64,000 bases of DNA, taken from Phyllobacterium zundukense. GTDB taxonomy: Bacteria > Pseudomonadota > Alphaproteobacteria > Rhizobiales > Rhizobiaceae. The notes below the pieces were generated by a model, which made no database searches, was not told where the DNA came from, and saw nothing but the letters and a program-made list of their open reading frames with translations. How positions within the stretch are numbered: the stretch's first letter is position 1; each line of letters starts with the position of its first letter. The translations under genes and the position numbers were made by a program. The stretch covers positions 62,001 through 126,000 of the forward strand of contig NZ_CP104970.1 of the NCBI RefSeq assembly GCF_025452195.1, in the 5' to 3' direction. Of the stretch, positions 9,219 to 18,216 are shown in pieces.

Positions 9219-9486
9219 GTGCGGGGCTTTCCTCGCCTCTAAAGTTATCCAATGCGGGGTGCGTGCCCAGACGGAAAATCGATGTGCCGATGCATCTCGC
9301 GTACTAGGTGGTCAGCTTATCGCGGTGCGAATCGGCCTGGCGACGGCAGGCGCGTCAGGGTCTTCTGGCGCTGCCTGCTGAACCGATGACGGCCGTGTCG
9401 GCCTTTGCGGACGGGCCTATCGAACCCGCCTTTGTGCCACTGGCGATTACGACGGAGCCGAAGACGGCAACCGATGCTTTGCCGAA

Positions 9487-9549
9487 CAACGGCCGCCTTG
9501 AGGCCTTCGTGCGCATCGGAGACCACGAGCTTCTCCGCCTTCGCCCAGG
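9487..9549 (-). pseudogene. Inverted fragment of an IS256-family transposase
   Basis: Minus-strand translation gives AEKLVVSDAHEGLKAAVV, matching the SDAHEG(L/I)KAA block around a catalytic Asp of IS256/Mutator transposases. It is opposite in orientation to the C-terminal fragment that follows, so the element has suffered an internal inversion. Confidence 0.6.
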
Positions 9550-9815
9550 AGACGCCGCAAGCCGCGAGCACACAATTGCGCACCGTCGCCGATCAAATCC
9601 GGCCGAAGGTGCCCAAGCTCGCCGCCATCATGGATGACGCCGAGCCCGACGTGCTGGCCTACATGGCCTTCCCCAAGGAGCATCGCGCCAAGCTGCACTC
9701 GACAAATCCGATCGTCGGCATCTTCCCCAATGATGACGTCATTGTCCGCCTCGTCGGCGCGATCCTGCTCGAGCAAAACGACGAATCGGCCGTCTAGCGT
9801 GCCAGATACATGACG
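9534..9815 (+). pseudogene. C-terminal remnant of an IS256-family transposase
   Basis: The frame encodes AFAQETPQAAS, VADQIRPKVPKL, MDDAEPDVLAYMAFPKEH, LHSTNPI and VGIFPNDD, the usual C-terminal series of Mutator/IS256 transposases. Between LHSTNPI and VGIFPNDD about 13 residues (normally an ERLNGEIKRRTEV-type block) are deleted, and a TAG replaces the CAG expected after EQNDESAV. The gene is dead. Confidence 0.8.
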
Positions 9816-10254
9816 CTTGTATGGGCGACCGCGAAGTCAATAAGCCTGCATCGTTACCTCCATTCCTATGTTCAGCCGGGGCGGGCATTCCTTCGTCCCG
9901 GCCTGACTTCTCACCAGCGCCGCGCGCAGGGGCGGTCAAGGAGGCCCGCAGGGCACTGCACTGCAGCGCGAAGAGTCCTTGAAGGTCCTGAGCACGGCGC
10001 TTCAATCCCGGGAAGAACGGGCCGAGGTGGTCAAAGGCGGAGCCGGTTTGCGGGGCGCACAAGGTGCGCTGCGACCTTGTATTCGGTGGGCCGTAGGGAA
10101 GCCCGAACCATCATGCAGTCATCCGCATCGGCAACCAGGCTCCGGGCGGCGGTCCCCATCTGGAAAGCGGTATTGGAACCATGTCATGTAACGGGCGCCC
10201 GCCACCTCGGGTTCGCTAACAGGCAGACGGAACTCTTCGCCTGTCCTCTCGCGA

Positions 10255-10380
10255 CTATGCGGCAGCTGCCGTGGCATGCGGTCGGACGCGCACGCCCTCG
10301 GGCAACTCGCCGGTCTTCACCATCCGCCACAGCGCAATCAGGAGCTTCCGGGCGAGCGCGACGATCATAGCACAGGGCAC
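10255..10380 (-). pseudogene. C-terminal remnant of an IS110-family transposase
   Basis: Minus-strand translation gives MIVALARKLLIALWRMVKTG followed by a PEGV-type tail and a TAG stop. This is the standard C-terminus of IS110/IS1111 transposases (ARKLLIALWR with TGxxPxG). Only about 41 codons remain; upstream coding sequence is lost. Confidence 0.7.
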
Positions 10381-10454
10381 CTCTCGCAAAACGCAGGATA
10401 ACGTTCTTCTGGCCTTCCGAAAGAATTGACAACGTCCTCGACGTGGTATTCATT

Positions 10455-10466
10455 ATGGTATTCCAT
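10455..10466. promoter_or_regulatory. Candidate GntR operator upstream of the D-amino-acid operon
   Basis: ATGGTATTCCAT is palindromic at its ends (ATGG/CCAT), with a second partial copy, TGGTATTC, just upstream at 10444-10451. The core TGGAATACCA (reverse strand) recurs at 18193-18202 and, with one mismatch, at 18048-18057 between the two divergent GntR genes. This suggests the operon at 10615 may be under GntR control. Confidence 0.45.
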
Positions 10467-10614
10467 CCGTATACTCGACAGAAGGAGCTATGCCCGCAGA
10501 ACCGACAAAAAAGTCGGGCCCTACCTTTGCTAGGAATCGCGACAACTTGGCTCGTGCGCGAGCCCGGGCGGAATTAAACCGCAACAGCAGATAACAATGA
10601 CAATGGGGAGTAAT

Positions 10615-11448
10615 ATGAACAAACGTACATTGATGGTGGCCCTGGCAGCCTCGCTAGCAGCTTCCTTGGTCAGTTCGTCGGCCAGCGCAGGCGCCGTGCT
10701 CGATAAGATGCTCGCTACGAAGACTCTGACGGTGGCGGTCGGGACGGACTGGGGGAAGATGTCGTTCTTGAACGACAAGCATGAACTCGATGGCTATGAC
10801 GTCGATGTTGCCAAAGGCGTCGCGCAATCTTTGAGCTTGAAGATCAAATTCGTCACGCCCGGCTTTGACGTCATTGCGGCAGGAAACTGGCAGGGCCGTT
10901 GGGACATGGCTATGGGCCAAATGACTCCAACTCAAGCGCGCGCTGAAAAACTGGCGTTTCCGGCGGTGTATTTCTATGAAAGAGCTGTCGCTGTCATACA
11001 TAAGGATAGTAAGGCAACTAAGCTTTCCGACATCAATGACAAGGTTGTGGGCGTTGCTGCTGGCAATACGCAGGAGCAATATGCAAATCATCGCTTGACG
11101 GGGGACTGGCTCAACGCTCCCCGTATAGAGTATAGCTTTAAGCCGAGCGAGATTAAAACCTACGCAAGTAGCAACATCGGCTTTGACGACTTGCGACTGG
11201 GCGACGGAGTTCGACTCACTGCCTTCCTCACTGACGGCACGATAGCGGATAACGCAATACAAGGCGGTTATCCGCTCAGGCTGCTTGGCGATCAGCTGTA
11301 CTCTGCGCCAGGTGCCATTTCGATTTTGCGAGGTGACAAAGAGCTTGCCGATAAAATTGCGGCTGCCATCGAGAGTATGAGAAAAAGCGGAACGCTCTCG
11401 ACGCTGTCGGTCAAGTGGTACGGGAAAGATTATTCTGTCGAAAAATAG
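10615..11448 (+). CDS. Amino-acid ABC transporter substrate-binding protein (family 3)
   Basis: A 277-residue periplasmic binding protein of SBP_bac_3 (GlnH/HisJ-like). A Sec signal (MNKRTLMVALAASLAASLVS, AxA-like cleavage near ASAGA) is followed by the family block DGYDVDVAKGVAQSL and MGQMTPTQARAEKLAFP. The ATG at 10615 is chosen over the upstream in-frame ATG at 10597, because GGGGAG precedes it at normal spacing and the signal peptide then starts correctly. It heads an operon with permease, ATPase, DadA-like oxidoreductase, RidA and deacylase genes, so a D-amino acid is the likely ligand. Confidence 0.9.
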   Translation: MNKRTLMVALAASLAASLVSSSASAGAVLDKMLATKTLTVAVGTDWGKMSFLNDKHELDGYDVDVAKGVAQSLSLKIKFVTPGFDVIAAGNWQGRWDMAMGQMTPTQARAEKLAFPAVYFYERAVAVIHKDSKATKLSDINDKVVGVAAGNTQEQYANHRLTGDWLNAPRIEYSFKPSEIKTYASSNIGFDDLRLGDGVRLTAFLTDGTIADNAIQGGYPLRLLGDQLYSAPGAISILRGDKELADKIAAAIESMRKSGTLSTLSVKWYGKDYSVEK

Positions 11449-12485
11449 CAGAGGCGAAGATTCAACGGATCCAGCGTCTGGATCCGCTGACCTCGCAAAG
11501 TGAGATCCTATGCTTTATAAAGATACCGTCGAGATCTGAGGTCTTAGTCCATAGACCATGCTTTATCGCGTCGCTCTTCGTGGTCGTATTAGCGGCCTTC
11601 CTCATAGTAAACGTTACCGGAACTACTATGGGCGAACTCATGCGACCGGTCATCGGTGACCCGGCGCAGAGCGGGCTCTATGGGCGTTTTGCAATCGCCT
11701 TTGTGATTGCGGTTACGTTTTGCCTCAACGTCGTTCTACTCGGCTTTACTCCACTTAGGATGCAGATTGGCATCGTATGGATTGAGTTGCTGCTCCTATT
11801 TCTCGCATTCTTCCAATCCTTCAATCTGAGCATGCCATTCATTTGGGCGAACCTGCCTTACTTGCTTAGTCAGGGCTTGGTAACAACAATCTACGTTTCG
11901 GCGATCTCCCTCGTATTCGCATCAATTATTGCAATACTAGGGGCCGTTGCCAAATTGTCGAGCAATGGGTTCGCCTACGGCATCGCTACTTTTTACACCT
12001 CGTTCTTCCGCGGTTTGCCGCTACTCATGCAGATTTACCTGATCTACCTCGGCCTACCACAGCTTGGTATCGTTTTGGATGCCGTGCCTTCTGGCGTGTT
12101 GGCACTCTCGCTTTGTGTTGGAGCATATATGACGGAAATCTTCCGCGCAGGCATTCAAAGCATCGACCGTGGCCAGTGGGAAGCGTCCCGGTCAATGGGG
12201 TTCGGATTTGGACTGACGATGCGCAAGATTATCCTACCGCAGGCGCTTCCGGTTATCATTCCACCAATGGGAAATACATTCATTGCTATGCTAAAGGACA
12301 GCTCACTCGTTTCGGTCCTTGGCGTATGGGAGTTGACTTTCCTCGCTCGAACTATCGGCCAGCCGACTTTCCACCACATGGAGATGCTAGTCGCGGCGGC
12401 TATTGTCTATTGGGTCGTTTCGATTTGCCTTGAGCTCGTCCAGTCAAGGATCGAGCGCCACTTCGCAAGGAGTAAGGTGCGATGA
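11415..12485 (+). CDS. Amino-acid ABC transporter permease (HisMQ family)
   Basis: Inner-membrane permease of the polar amino acid class (HEQRo/His-Glu-Gln-Arg-opine family). Several hydrophobic segments are evident, and the EAA-type loop is in [20 protein letters not shown], contacting the ATPase. The open frame begins inside the preceding gene and its first 35 residues look non-native, so the start is unresolved. An alternative is ATG 11510 (MLYKDTVE) behind AAAGTGAG, which would need one extra base removed near 11537 to join the main frame. The stop at 12485 overlaps the ATPase start. Only one permease gene is present, so it is probably a homodimer. Confidence 0.85.
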   Translation: MVRERLFCRKIAEAKIQRIQRLDPLTSQSEILCFIKIPSRSEVLVHRPCFIASLFVVVLAAFLIVNVTGTTMGELMRPVIGDPAQSGLYGRFAIAFVIAVTFCLNVVLLGFTPLRMQIGIVWIELLLLFLAFFQSFNLSMPFIWANLPYLLSQGLVTTIYVSAISLVFASIIAILGAVAKLSSNGFAYGIATFYTSFFRGLPLLMQIYLIYLGLPQLGIVLDAVPSGVLALSLCVGAYMTEIFRAGIQSIDRGQWEASRSMGFGFGLTMRKIILPQALPVIIPPMGNTFIAMLKDSSLVSVLGVWELTFLARTIGQPTFHHMEMLVAAAIVYWVVSICLELVQSRIERHFARSKVR

Positions 12486-13301
12486 TTGTCGATAAAATAG
12501 ATAAACTAGAAGATACTTCGGGGCTGCACAAGCCTACCGGCCAGGGGCAGACGTCTGCGAGCGACGCGGTTATCGAAGTTAGAAATGTCTCGAAATGGTA
12601 TGGCTCGTTCAGAGTCTTGACTGACATAAACCTCGTTGTTCGCAGAGGCGAGCGCATCGTCATCTGTGGCCCGTCCGGATCGGGAAAGTCGACTCTGATT
12701 CGCTGCTTCAATCGGCTCGAAGCGCATCAAGAGGGTGAGATCACCGTTAACGGAATCAGCCTGCACAGCAAAATGCGGAAAGTGACTGAAGTTCGCAAGA
12801 ACGTGGGCATGGTTTTCCAGAACTTCAATCTCTTTCCACACATGACGGTGCTGATGAACTGCATGGCCGCCCCGATGTGGATCAAGGGTGTGTCCGAGGC
12901 CGAGGCAAGAAAGCTCGCGCTGAAATTCCTGGAGCGCGTGCGGATACCGGAGCAGGCGAATAAGTATCCGGCTCAGCTTTCCGGGGGGCAGCAGCAGCGC
13001 GTCGCAATTGCACGCTCTCTCTGCATGGAGCCTTCCGTCATGCTCTTCGATGAGCCGACATCGGCACTCGATCCGGAAATGGTCGCGGAAGTGCTGGAGA
13101 CGATGACCGGCCTCGCGCGCGACGGCATGACCATGGTCTGCGTCACGCACGAGATGGGGTTTGCGCGCGCGGTTGCGGACCGAGTGATCTTCATGGATCG
13201 GGGCCAGATCGTCGAAGAGGGTGTGCCCCACGACTTTTTTTACCAATCCGCAGCACGAGAGAGCGAAGCTTTTTCTCAGTCAGATCTTGAGGCACTCATG
13301 A
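12482..13301 (+). CDS. Amino-acid ABC transporter ATP-binding protein, frame broken at a T7 run
   Basis: GlnQ-type ATPase that energises the importer. Walker [10 protein letters not shown], signature [14 protein letters not shown] and Walker [14 protein letters not shown] are intact. As given, translation runs on into the next gene as a 702-residue ATPase-oxidoreductase fusion. The shift happens at seven T residues (13235-13241): with six, the frame reads [18 protein letters not shown], the canonical GlnQ C-terminus, and ends in a TGA (13299-13301) overlapping the next ATG. Therefore the fusion is most likely an artefact of one extra T, either a sequencing error, a real mutation, or a slippage site. 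Its first 25 residues before [12 protein letters not shown] are an unusual extension. Confidence 0.88.
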
Positions 13302-14590
13302 CCCGTCCTCATGCAGAAATCCGCTCTGATGTTATCGTGCTGGGAGCCGGAATCGTGGGCGTATCCGTCGCTTTGCATCTTCAGATGCGGGGCCGAGACG
13401 TCGTCTTGGTTGACCGCCGCGGCATTGGCGAAGAAACTAGCTATGGCAATGCAGGGCTGATTGAACGTTCGAGTGTCATTCCCTATGGGTTTCCACGGGA
13501 TCTCTGGACCGTCCTCGTCTACGCTCTGAATCGTTCGGCTGACGTTCGTACCGACTGGCGCTTCCTGCCGCATATTGCTCCTTGGCTTTGGCGCTTCTGG
13601 CGAGAGTCTGCTCCGGAACGCTTGCAAATGGCGGCTGCCGATATGCTGCCGCTCCTTGAGCGGTCGGTCATCGAGCATGAACTCCTCATGACTGAAGCCG
13701 GGATCCTAGGGCAATTGCGCCGGACAGGTTGGATCGGCGTCTACCGGAGCCAAAAGTCTCTTGACCAAGCGGCGAAGAGTGCGGTTGCTCTCGAATCCTA
13801 TGGGTTGCGTTTCGATCTGCTCGACAGCAAGGCTCTACGCGAGCGTGAGCCTCACACGTCCGAGGCCCTCATCGGTGGGATTCATTGGCGGGATCCGGCT
13901 TCAGTTCCTGATCCTGGCGGTCTGGTGAAGGGATACGCTGATCTGTTTTTGCGGCGCGGTGGCCGCTTTGTTCAGGGTGATGCCGACACGCTCCAGCAGG
14001 TGGGCACTGACTGGACAGTGGGCAGCGGAAGTAGCGAAGTTCGGGCGCACGATGTTGTCGTCGCCCTTGGTCCGTGGTCGGACACCGTCCTTCGTCCCCT
14101 CGGCTATCGGATCCCGTTAGCTGTCAAGCGTGGGTACCACGTGCACTTCAAGGCCAGAGCCGGATCTATGCTTCATCATCCTGTGGTCGATGTGGACGGC
14201 GGATATCTTTTGGCGCCAATGACCCGCGGTATTCGCCTGACCACCGGTGTGGAGTTTGCTGCCCGCGACTCCGCTCCAACGCCTCTGCAACTGGCTCGAA
14301 CAGAGCCGCTAGCACGTGAGATTTTCCCCCTCGAGAAATGGATTGATCCGCAACCGTGGATGGGGGCCCGCCCTTGTCTGCCGGACATGCGCCCAGTCAT
14401 TGGAGCTGCCCCAAGGCATCAAGGGCTATGGTGCGCTTTCGGCCACAATCATCAGGGCCTCACCCTTGGACCGGTAACCGGGCGTTTATTGGCCGATCTA
14501 ATAACAGGGAAGGAGCCTTTCACAGATCCGCGGCCATATTCCATAGAGCGTTTTGCGTCCCGAAGCAGAACGTTCAATCCTGTTATGTAA
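13298..14590 (+). CDS. FAD-dependent D-amino-acid dehydrogenase-like oxidoreductase
   Basis: A 430-residue DadA/DAO-family flavoenzyme oxidatively deaminating a (D-)amino acid to an imino acid. The N-terminal dinucleotide fold is [18 protein letters not shown], with the acidic/basic end VLVDRRG and the [11 protein letters not shown] block typical of DadA. The C-terminal [21 protein letters not shown] is the second FAD contact. The ATG at 13298 overlaps the corrected ATPase stop by four bases (ATGA), indicating translational coupling. Downstream RidA would hydrolyse the 2-imino acid product, and the deacylase would supply free D-amino acids. As given, its frame is also joined to the ATPase. 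Confidence 0.87.
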   Translation: MTRPHAEIRSDVIVLGAGIVGVSVALHLQMRGRDVVLVDRRGIGEETSYGNAGLIERSSVIPYGFPRDLWTVLVYALNRSADVRTDWRFLPHIAPWLWRFWRESAPERLQMAAADMLPLLERSVIEHELLMTEAGILGQLRRTGWIGVYRSQKSLDQAAKSAVALESYGLRFDLLDSKALREREPHTSEALIGGIHWRDPASVPDPGGLVKGYADLFLRRGGRFVQGDADTLQQVGTDWTVGSGSSEVRAHDVVVALGPWSDTVLRPLGYRIPLAVKRGYHVHFKARAGSMLHHPVVDVDGGYLLAPMTRGIRLTTGVEFAARDSAPTPLQLARTEPLAREIFPLEKWIDPQPWMGARPCLPDMRPVIGAAPRHQGLWCAFGHNHQGLTLGPVTGRLLADLITGKEPFTDPRPYSIERFASRSRTFNPVM

Positions 14591-14729
14591 ATTCTGCAAC
14601 CGATTTCCTCTTATTGCAGCTTATGATTGCGACAAGGAAGTTAATTTCCAAGGAAGAAAATCCGGGAACTTCAATTGCATCTTCTCGGATAGGCCGGGAT
14701 GCGTCAGCGTCACTTGAAAGGAAATAATC

Positions 14730-15078
14730 ATGAATGAATTAAATCGCTATGAAGTCGGACCCCGTATGAGCCAAGCAGTTTCTTACGGAAATGTCGTCTA
14801 TAGCGGGGGTAGTTGCGCGCACCCCCAGCACTCCTGTTGCAGAACAGACGGCAGACATACTTGCCAGAATCGACGATCTGCTTGCAGAGGCTGGAGTAGA
14901 CAAGAGCAAGATACTCACAGCAACAATCTGGTTGACCGATATATCGTCCTTTGCGGAAATGAATGACGTATGGGACCGCTGGGTGGTCCCAGGAAGCACG
15001 CCTTGCAGGGCTTGCGTTGAGGCAAATCTAGCAGGATCCGGATATGCGGTAGAGATCCAGGTCACCGCAGGACGGTAG
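14730..15078 (+). CDS. RidA family imine deaminase, +1 frameshift
   Basis: RidA/YjgF-type proteins hydrolyse reactive 2-imino acids to 2-oxo acids. The first frame gives MNELNRYEVGPRMSQAVSYG then NVVYSG, the second gives VVARTPSTPVAEQTADIL through GYAVEIQVTAGR, including the conserved Arg/Cys region CRACVEANLAG near the C-terminus. The two frames join at a run of five G (14805-14809), where four would keep the frame. A 115-residue protein results after correction. AAAGGA precedes the ATG. Position after the DadA-like gene fits removal of its imine product. It may be non-functional as it stands. Confidence 0.82.
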
Positions 15079-15148
15079 GCTGGATCTGCTTCTAGGATCG
15101 CGCGGATCAGCAGCATGCATGTGAGCATTTTTCGTGAGGAGGACTCTT

Positions 15149-16642
15149 GTGAAGCGGTCAACTGTTCACGACTTGATTTTCGTATTGTTCGCACTGGGCA
15201 GCATCATATCACCGGCTCTCGCCGCCGATTACGATATCGTGATCCATGGTGGACGCGTCATCGATCCGGCGAGCGGCCGCGACGAGATTGCTGATGTCGG
15301 CATCAGCGGCCAAAGCATCACCGCAATCTCGACGTCGCCCCTTCAGGGCAAGCGGATGCTCGATGCCGAAGGTCTGGTAATTGCGCCGGGCTTCGTTGAC
15401 CTGCACGCGCATGGCCAGAACCCTGAAGCCCAGATGCTGCAGATACAGGACGGCGTAACAACCGCTCTGGACATGGAAGCAGGCGCGCTCCCGATCCGGG
15501 CGATGTTCGACGCGCTGTCTGGCCGCGCGATGATCAACTTCGGCGCGACCGCCAGTAATACTTGCGCGCGGCTAAAGGTTGTCGCCAACCTTTCCTGCCA
15601 CGGCCATTGGGCCATCAACGAGCCCCAGGACGGAACAAGTGCGCAACATGTCGCTGCGCAAAATACTCCGACTACGCCCGAGCAGGAGCAGCGCATCGTT
15701 CGGATGTTGAATGATGAGATCGCCAACGGTGCGCTTGGCTATGGTCTTCTTACCGGTTATGTGCCGGCCTCCGGCCGCCGCAAAGTTTACGAGATCTTCA
15801 AAGCGGCGGCATCCACCCGCTATCCCGTGTTCATTCATGTACGCGCCCGGCCAGACGTCGATGTTGGTCCCGGCACGAGCATCGCCACCAACCAAGAAGT
15901 GATTGCGGACGCTGCGGCGACCGACGCGCCCGTGCAGATTGTCCACCTGCCGTCGACCGGAGCGGCTGACACAGCGGTAATCCTCGAAATGATAAAGGGC
16001 TCTCGTAAAAATGGCGCGGATATTACGACAGAGGTCTATCCGTACAATGGATGGTCCAACGCCTTGGGAGACGCAATCTTTCGTCCTGGCTGGCAGCAAA
16101 AGTACGGCATTACCTATTCTGACCTCCAATTGCCTGAGACCGGCGAGAGGATGACGGAGGACAGCTTCAACCGAATGCGCGATGAGCATCCCGAAGCGGT
16201 CGTGATCGGTTTTAGTACTCCTCAAGCGGCGGTGGACGCCGCCATCATGGACCCGACCGTCATGATCGCATCCGATGGCCTCGACGATAGGTCGCATCCG
16301 CGGGGTGCGGGAACGTTCTCTCGCGTGTTGGGTCATTATGTCCGAGACAAGGGGCTCGACCTCAAGCTGGCGCTTGCCAAGATGACGATCATGCCGGCGC
16401 GGCGGCTCGAGGCTATTTCAGAGCAGATGGCCAGAAAGGGACGGCTGCAGGTCGGCGCCGATGCCGATATCACCGTCTTTGATCCCGTCGCGATCAAGGA
16501 TATGGCCACCTATCAAAAGCCAATGCAGCCGTCTGTCGGCATCCGGTACGTGATCGTAACTGGCGTACCCACTCTCGTGGACAGCAAGGTCGTGCCTGAC
16601 CTGTTTCCAGGCCAAGCCGTTCGCAGCACGAAACCCCTGTAA
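15149..16642 (+). CDS. Exported N-acyl-D-amino-acid deacylase-like amidohydrolase
   Basis: A 497-residue metal-dependent amidohydrolase of the D-aminoacylase/D-glutamate deacylase group, releasing D-amino acids from N-acyl forms. A Sec signal (hydrophobic LIFVLFALGSIISPALA) indicates a periplasmic location. Metal ligands: HAH in FVDLHAHGQ, further His in FIHVRARP and VQIVHLPS, and the Asp of MIASDG. The GTG at 15149 is chosen because AGGAGG lies 6 bases upstream; the GTG at 15134 would overlap that site. It ends the D-amino-acid operon, so acylated D-amino acids would be cleaved outside the membrane and then imported by the upstream ABC system. Confidence 0.83.
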   Translation: MKRSTVHDLIFVLFALGSIISPALAADYDIVIHGGRVIDPASGRDEIADVGISGQSITAISTSPLQGKRMLDAEGLVIAPGFVDLHAHGQNPEAQMLQIQDGVTTALDMEAGALPIRAMFDALSGRAMINFGATASNTCARLKVVANLSCHGHWAINEPQDGTSAQHVAAQNTPTTPEQEQRIVRMLNDEIANGALGYGLLTGYVPASGRRKVYEIFKAAASTRYPVFIHVRARPDVDVGPGTSIATNQEVIADAAATDAPVQIVHLPSTGAADTAVILEMIKGSRKNGADITTEVYPYNGWSNALGDAIFRPGWQQKYGITYSDLQLPETGERMTEDSFNRMRDEHPEAVVIGFSTPQAAVDAAIMDPTVMIASDGLDDRSHPRGAGTFSRVLGHYVRDKGLDLKLALAKMTIMPARRLEAISEQMARKGRLQVGADADITVFDPVAIKDMATYQKPMQPSVGIRYVIVTGVPTLVDSKVVPDLFPGQAVRSTKPL

Positions 16643-16720
16643 GCAGGCTTATAATTACGTCTTCCGTCAGAAGATGAGCCTAAGAGACCGGACGTGAAAG
16701 ACGAAAAAGTTGGAGAACTA

Positions 16721-17196
16721 TATGTGTAAGTTCAATCTCCTGCGATTGTGGGTCTACCGTCCGGTTCCAGAAAGGCCATCTCGTCGGCCGTGTCGGTACC
16801 CGTATCGACGTCAAGCCTGCTTTTTCTCCCGATGCTGCTGGCCCAGCTTCCCGCGACCAAGAAGGTCGCTGTAATGACCTACGACTCGCGATACCTGGAT
16901 GCGAGTATCATGAATGTCCCGGGCATCAAGGGCCTTCGAGACTGGCGGTCGAGGAATTGGAAGGTACGAAGTTGTACGACTACATGATGGTGAAAGACGG
17001 GAGAACCAGCGTCGCGGATGCGCTTGCCGATACAGACGATATCATCGCGCGTGTCCGCAAGCATGATGGCATCGCAACTATTGTCTGCGAGTGTACATTC
17101 TTCGCACGGTTTGCACCTCGAATACGCAAGCTCACGAATTTACCAGTCCATTATGCTGTGCTGAACGTCGCAGACCTTGCAGCGGCGGTTGGCTGA
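16721..17196 (+). pseudogene. Decayed Asp/Glu racemase-like copy
   Basis: This is a close paralogue of the 227-residue protein at 8535, lacking its first 75 or so residues. Recognisable pieces are ISCDCGSTVRFQK, then AISSAVSVPVSTSSLLFLP, then ADALADTDDIIARVRKH and IVCECTFFARFAPRIRKLT. The first join needs removal of one A near 16771, the second (about 16940) a change of frame in the other direction. Both candidate cysteine motifs survive, but the gene cannot make a full protein. Confidence 0.8.
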
Positions 17197-17313
17197 GAGT
17201 TTTCAAGGACAGTCGCCAAAATGCAAACCCACACTTGCCTGAATAGCCCACGCGCTGAGTACTTTAGCCTTAATGCCGAACGTATGAGCCGGCGCCCTTG
17301 CCTCTGCCTTCTA

Positions 17314-18027
17314 TCATCGCTGCTTGGATAATCCGGACAGGCCATAGCCGACCGGCAAGACAAAGTTCGATTGGGCCTCTCGTGCCAGCAGGACCGTCGT
17401 AAGGCGTTCCCTGCCGGCCCGAATGTGCGAGCGCATAACCTCGGCTGCGTTGAATCCGTCTTTCATCTCGATGTACTTGACAATCCGCTCGTGATCATCT
17501 TGGGAACCCGCTGACGCACCTTGAGGTTCATGCAAGACCTCGATCCACATGAAGGTAACCATCTGGCTTAAAATACGAACGAGGGCTTGGTGTAGTTCCT
17601 TATTTCCGCTGACACGGGCGATTGATTCATGAAGGGTCATCCCAATCCTAACTTCGTCTGCACGCCGCCCCGGTAAAGTTCGGAGATGGTTCACTTGTCC
17701 GACGATATCCCGGAATTCCTGGAGCTCGCTTTCTGTGGCTTTTTCAGCGGCCAGATGAACAGCCGCAACTTCAAGTATCTCTCGAAGCTGGTAAAGGTCG
17801 AAAGCTCGCGAAGAACTCATTTCTACAACGAAGTAGCCGCGGTCGCGTTTCTCAACCAGTCCCAGTTCTTCAAGCCTCCCAAATGCCTCACGAACTGGCG
17901 TGCGACTGGCTCGCAACCGGGCAGCTAACGTGCGATCGACCAGCTTTTCACCCGGGCGAAGTTCGTGGCGCAGAATCATATTGCGCAGTGTGTTGAGTAC
18001 AGCTGTTCCGATCTGGGCGTCGCTCAT
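17314..18027 (-). CDS. GntR family regulator, FCD (FadR-type) subgroup
   Basis: A 237-residue regulator with an N-terminal winged helix (ILRHELRPGEKLVDRTLAARL, ASRTPVREAFGRLEELGLV) and a C-terminal all-helical FCD effector domain that binds a small carboxylate, often through metal-coordinating histidines. It is divergent from a second GntR gene at 18217 that is about half identical by eye, so the two look like a duplicated pair. The 189-bp gap holds two copies of a TGGAATACC-type word. Target operon probably lies to the right, perhaps also the D-amino-acid operon. Confidence 0.9.
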   Translation of the reverse strand: MSDAQIGTAVLNTLRNMILRHELRPGEKLVDRTLAARLRASRTPVREAFGRLEELGLVEKRDRGYFVVEMSSSRAFDLYQLREILEVAAVHLAAEKATESELQEFRDIVGQVNHLRTLPGRRADEVRIGMTLHESIARVSGNKELHQALVRILSQMVTFMWIEVLHEPQGASAGSQDDHERIVKYIEMKDGFNAAEVMRSHIRAGRERLTTVLLAREAQSNFVLPVGYGLSGLSKQR

Positions 18028-18047
18028 CTATATTCTCGGAATGTCAT

Positions 18048-18057
18048 TTGGAATACC
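18048..18057. promoter_or_regulatory. Candidate GntR operator (TTGGAATACC)
   Basis: This word lies 20 bp upstream of the minus-strand GntR start. It shares GGAATACC with the sites at 18193-18202 and 10455-10466, the expected position for autoregulation. Confidence 0.45.
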
Positions 18058-18192
18058 TCGTCTCTCCGGCTAGCAGCCATCCCGTTGCGTGTCAAGGCAT
18101 CGTTCCATTGGTATGAAGGCCGCGGATAGAGTTACCCGGTCGACCCGACCAAAACGGAACTTGACTAAATGCGAGAATTATGGCATTTGAAA

Positions 18193-18202
18193 TGGAATAC
18201 CA
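18193..18202. promoter_or_regulatory. Candidate GntR operator (TGGAATACCA)
   Basis: A near-palindromic word 14 bp upstream of the second GntR start codon, overlapping its ribosome-binding region. It is identical in core to the site in front of the D-amino-acid operon. Confidence 0.45.
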
Positions 18203-18216
18203 AAAGGAATGCAATT

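Larger units (their letters stand above)
9219..10614. other. IS graveyard between the amidase and D-amino-acid loci
   Basis: This 1.4-kb stretch holds only scrambled transposase fragments (listed separately), higher in GC than the neighbouring genes, plus the upstream region of the binding-protein gene at 10615. No intact IS, terminal inverted repeats or target duplications could be identified. Sequence between 9816 and 10250 has no recognisable coding content. Confidence 0.6.

Noticed and set aside
12482..14590. A genuine two-domain ATPase-oxidoreductase gene
   Set aside because: One fewer T restores both standard termini with an ATGA overlap, so separate genes are the better reading.
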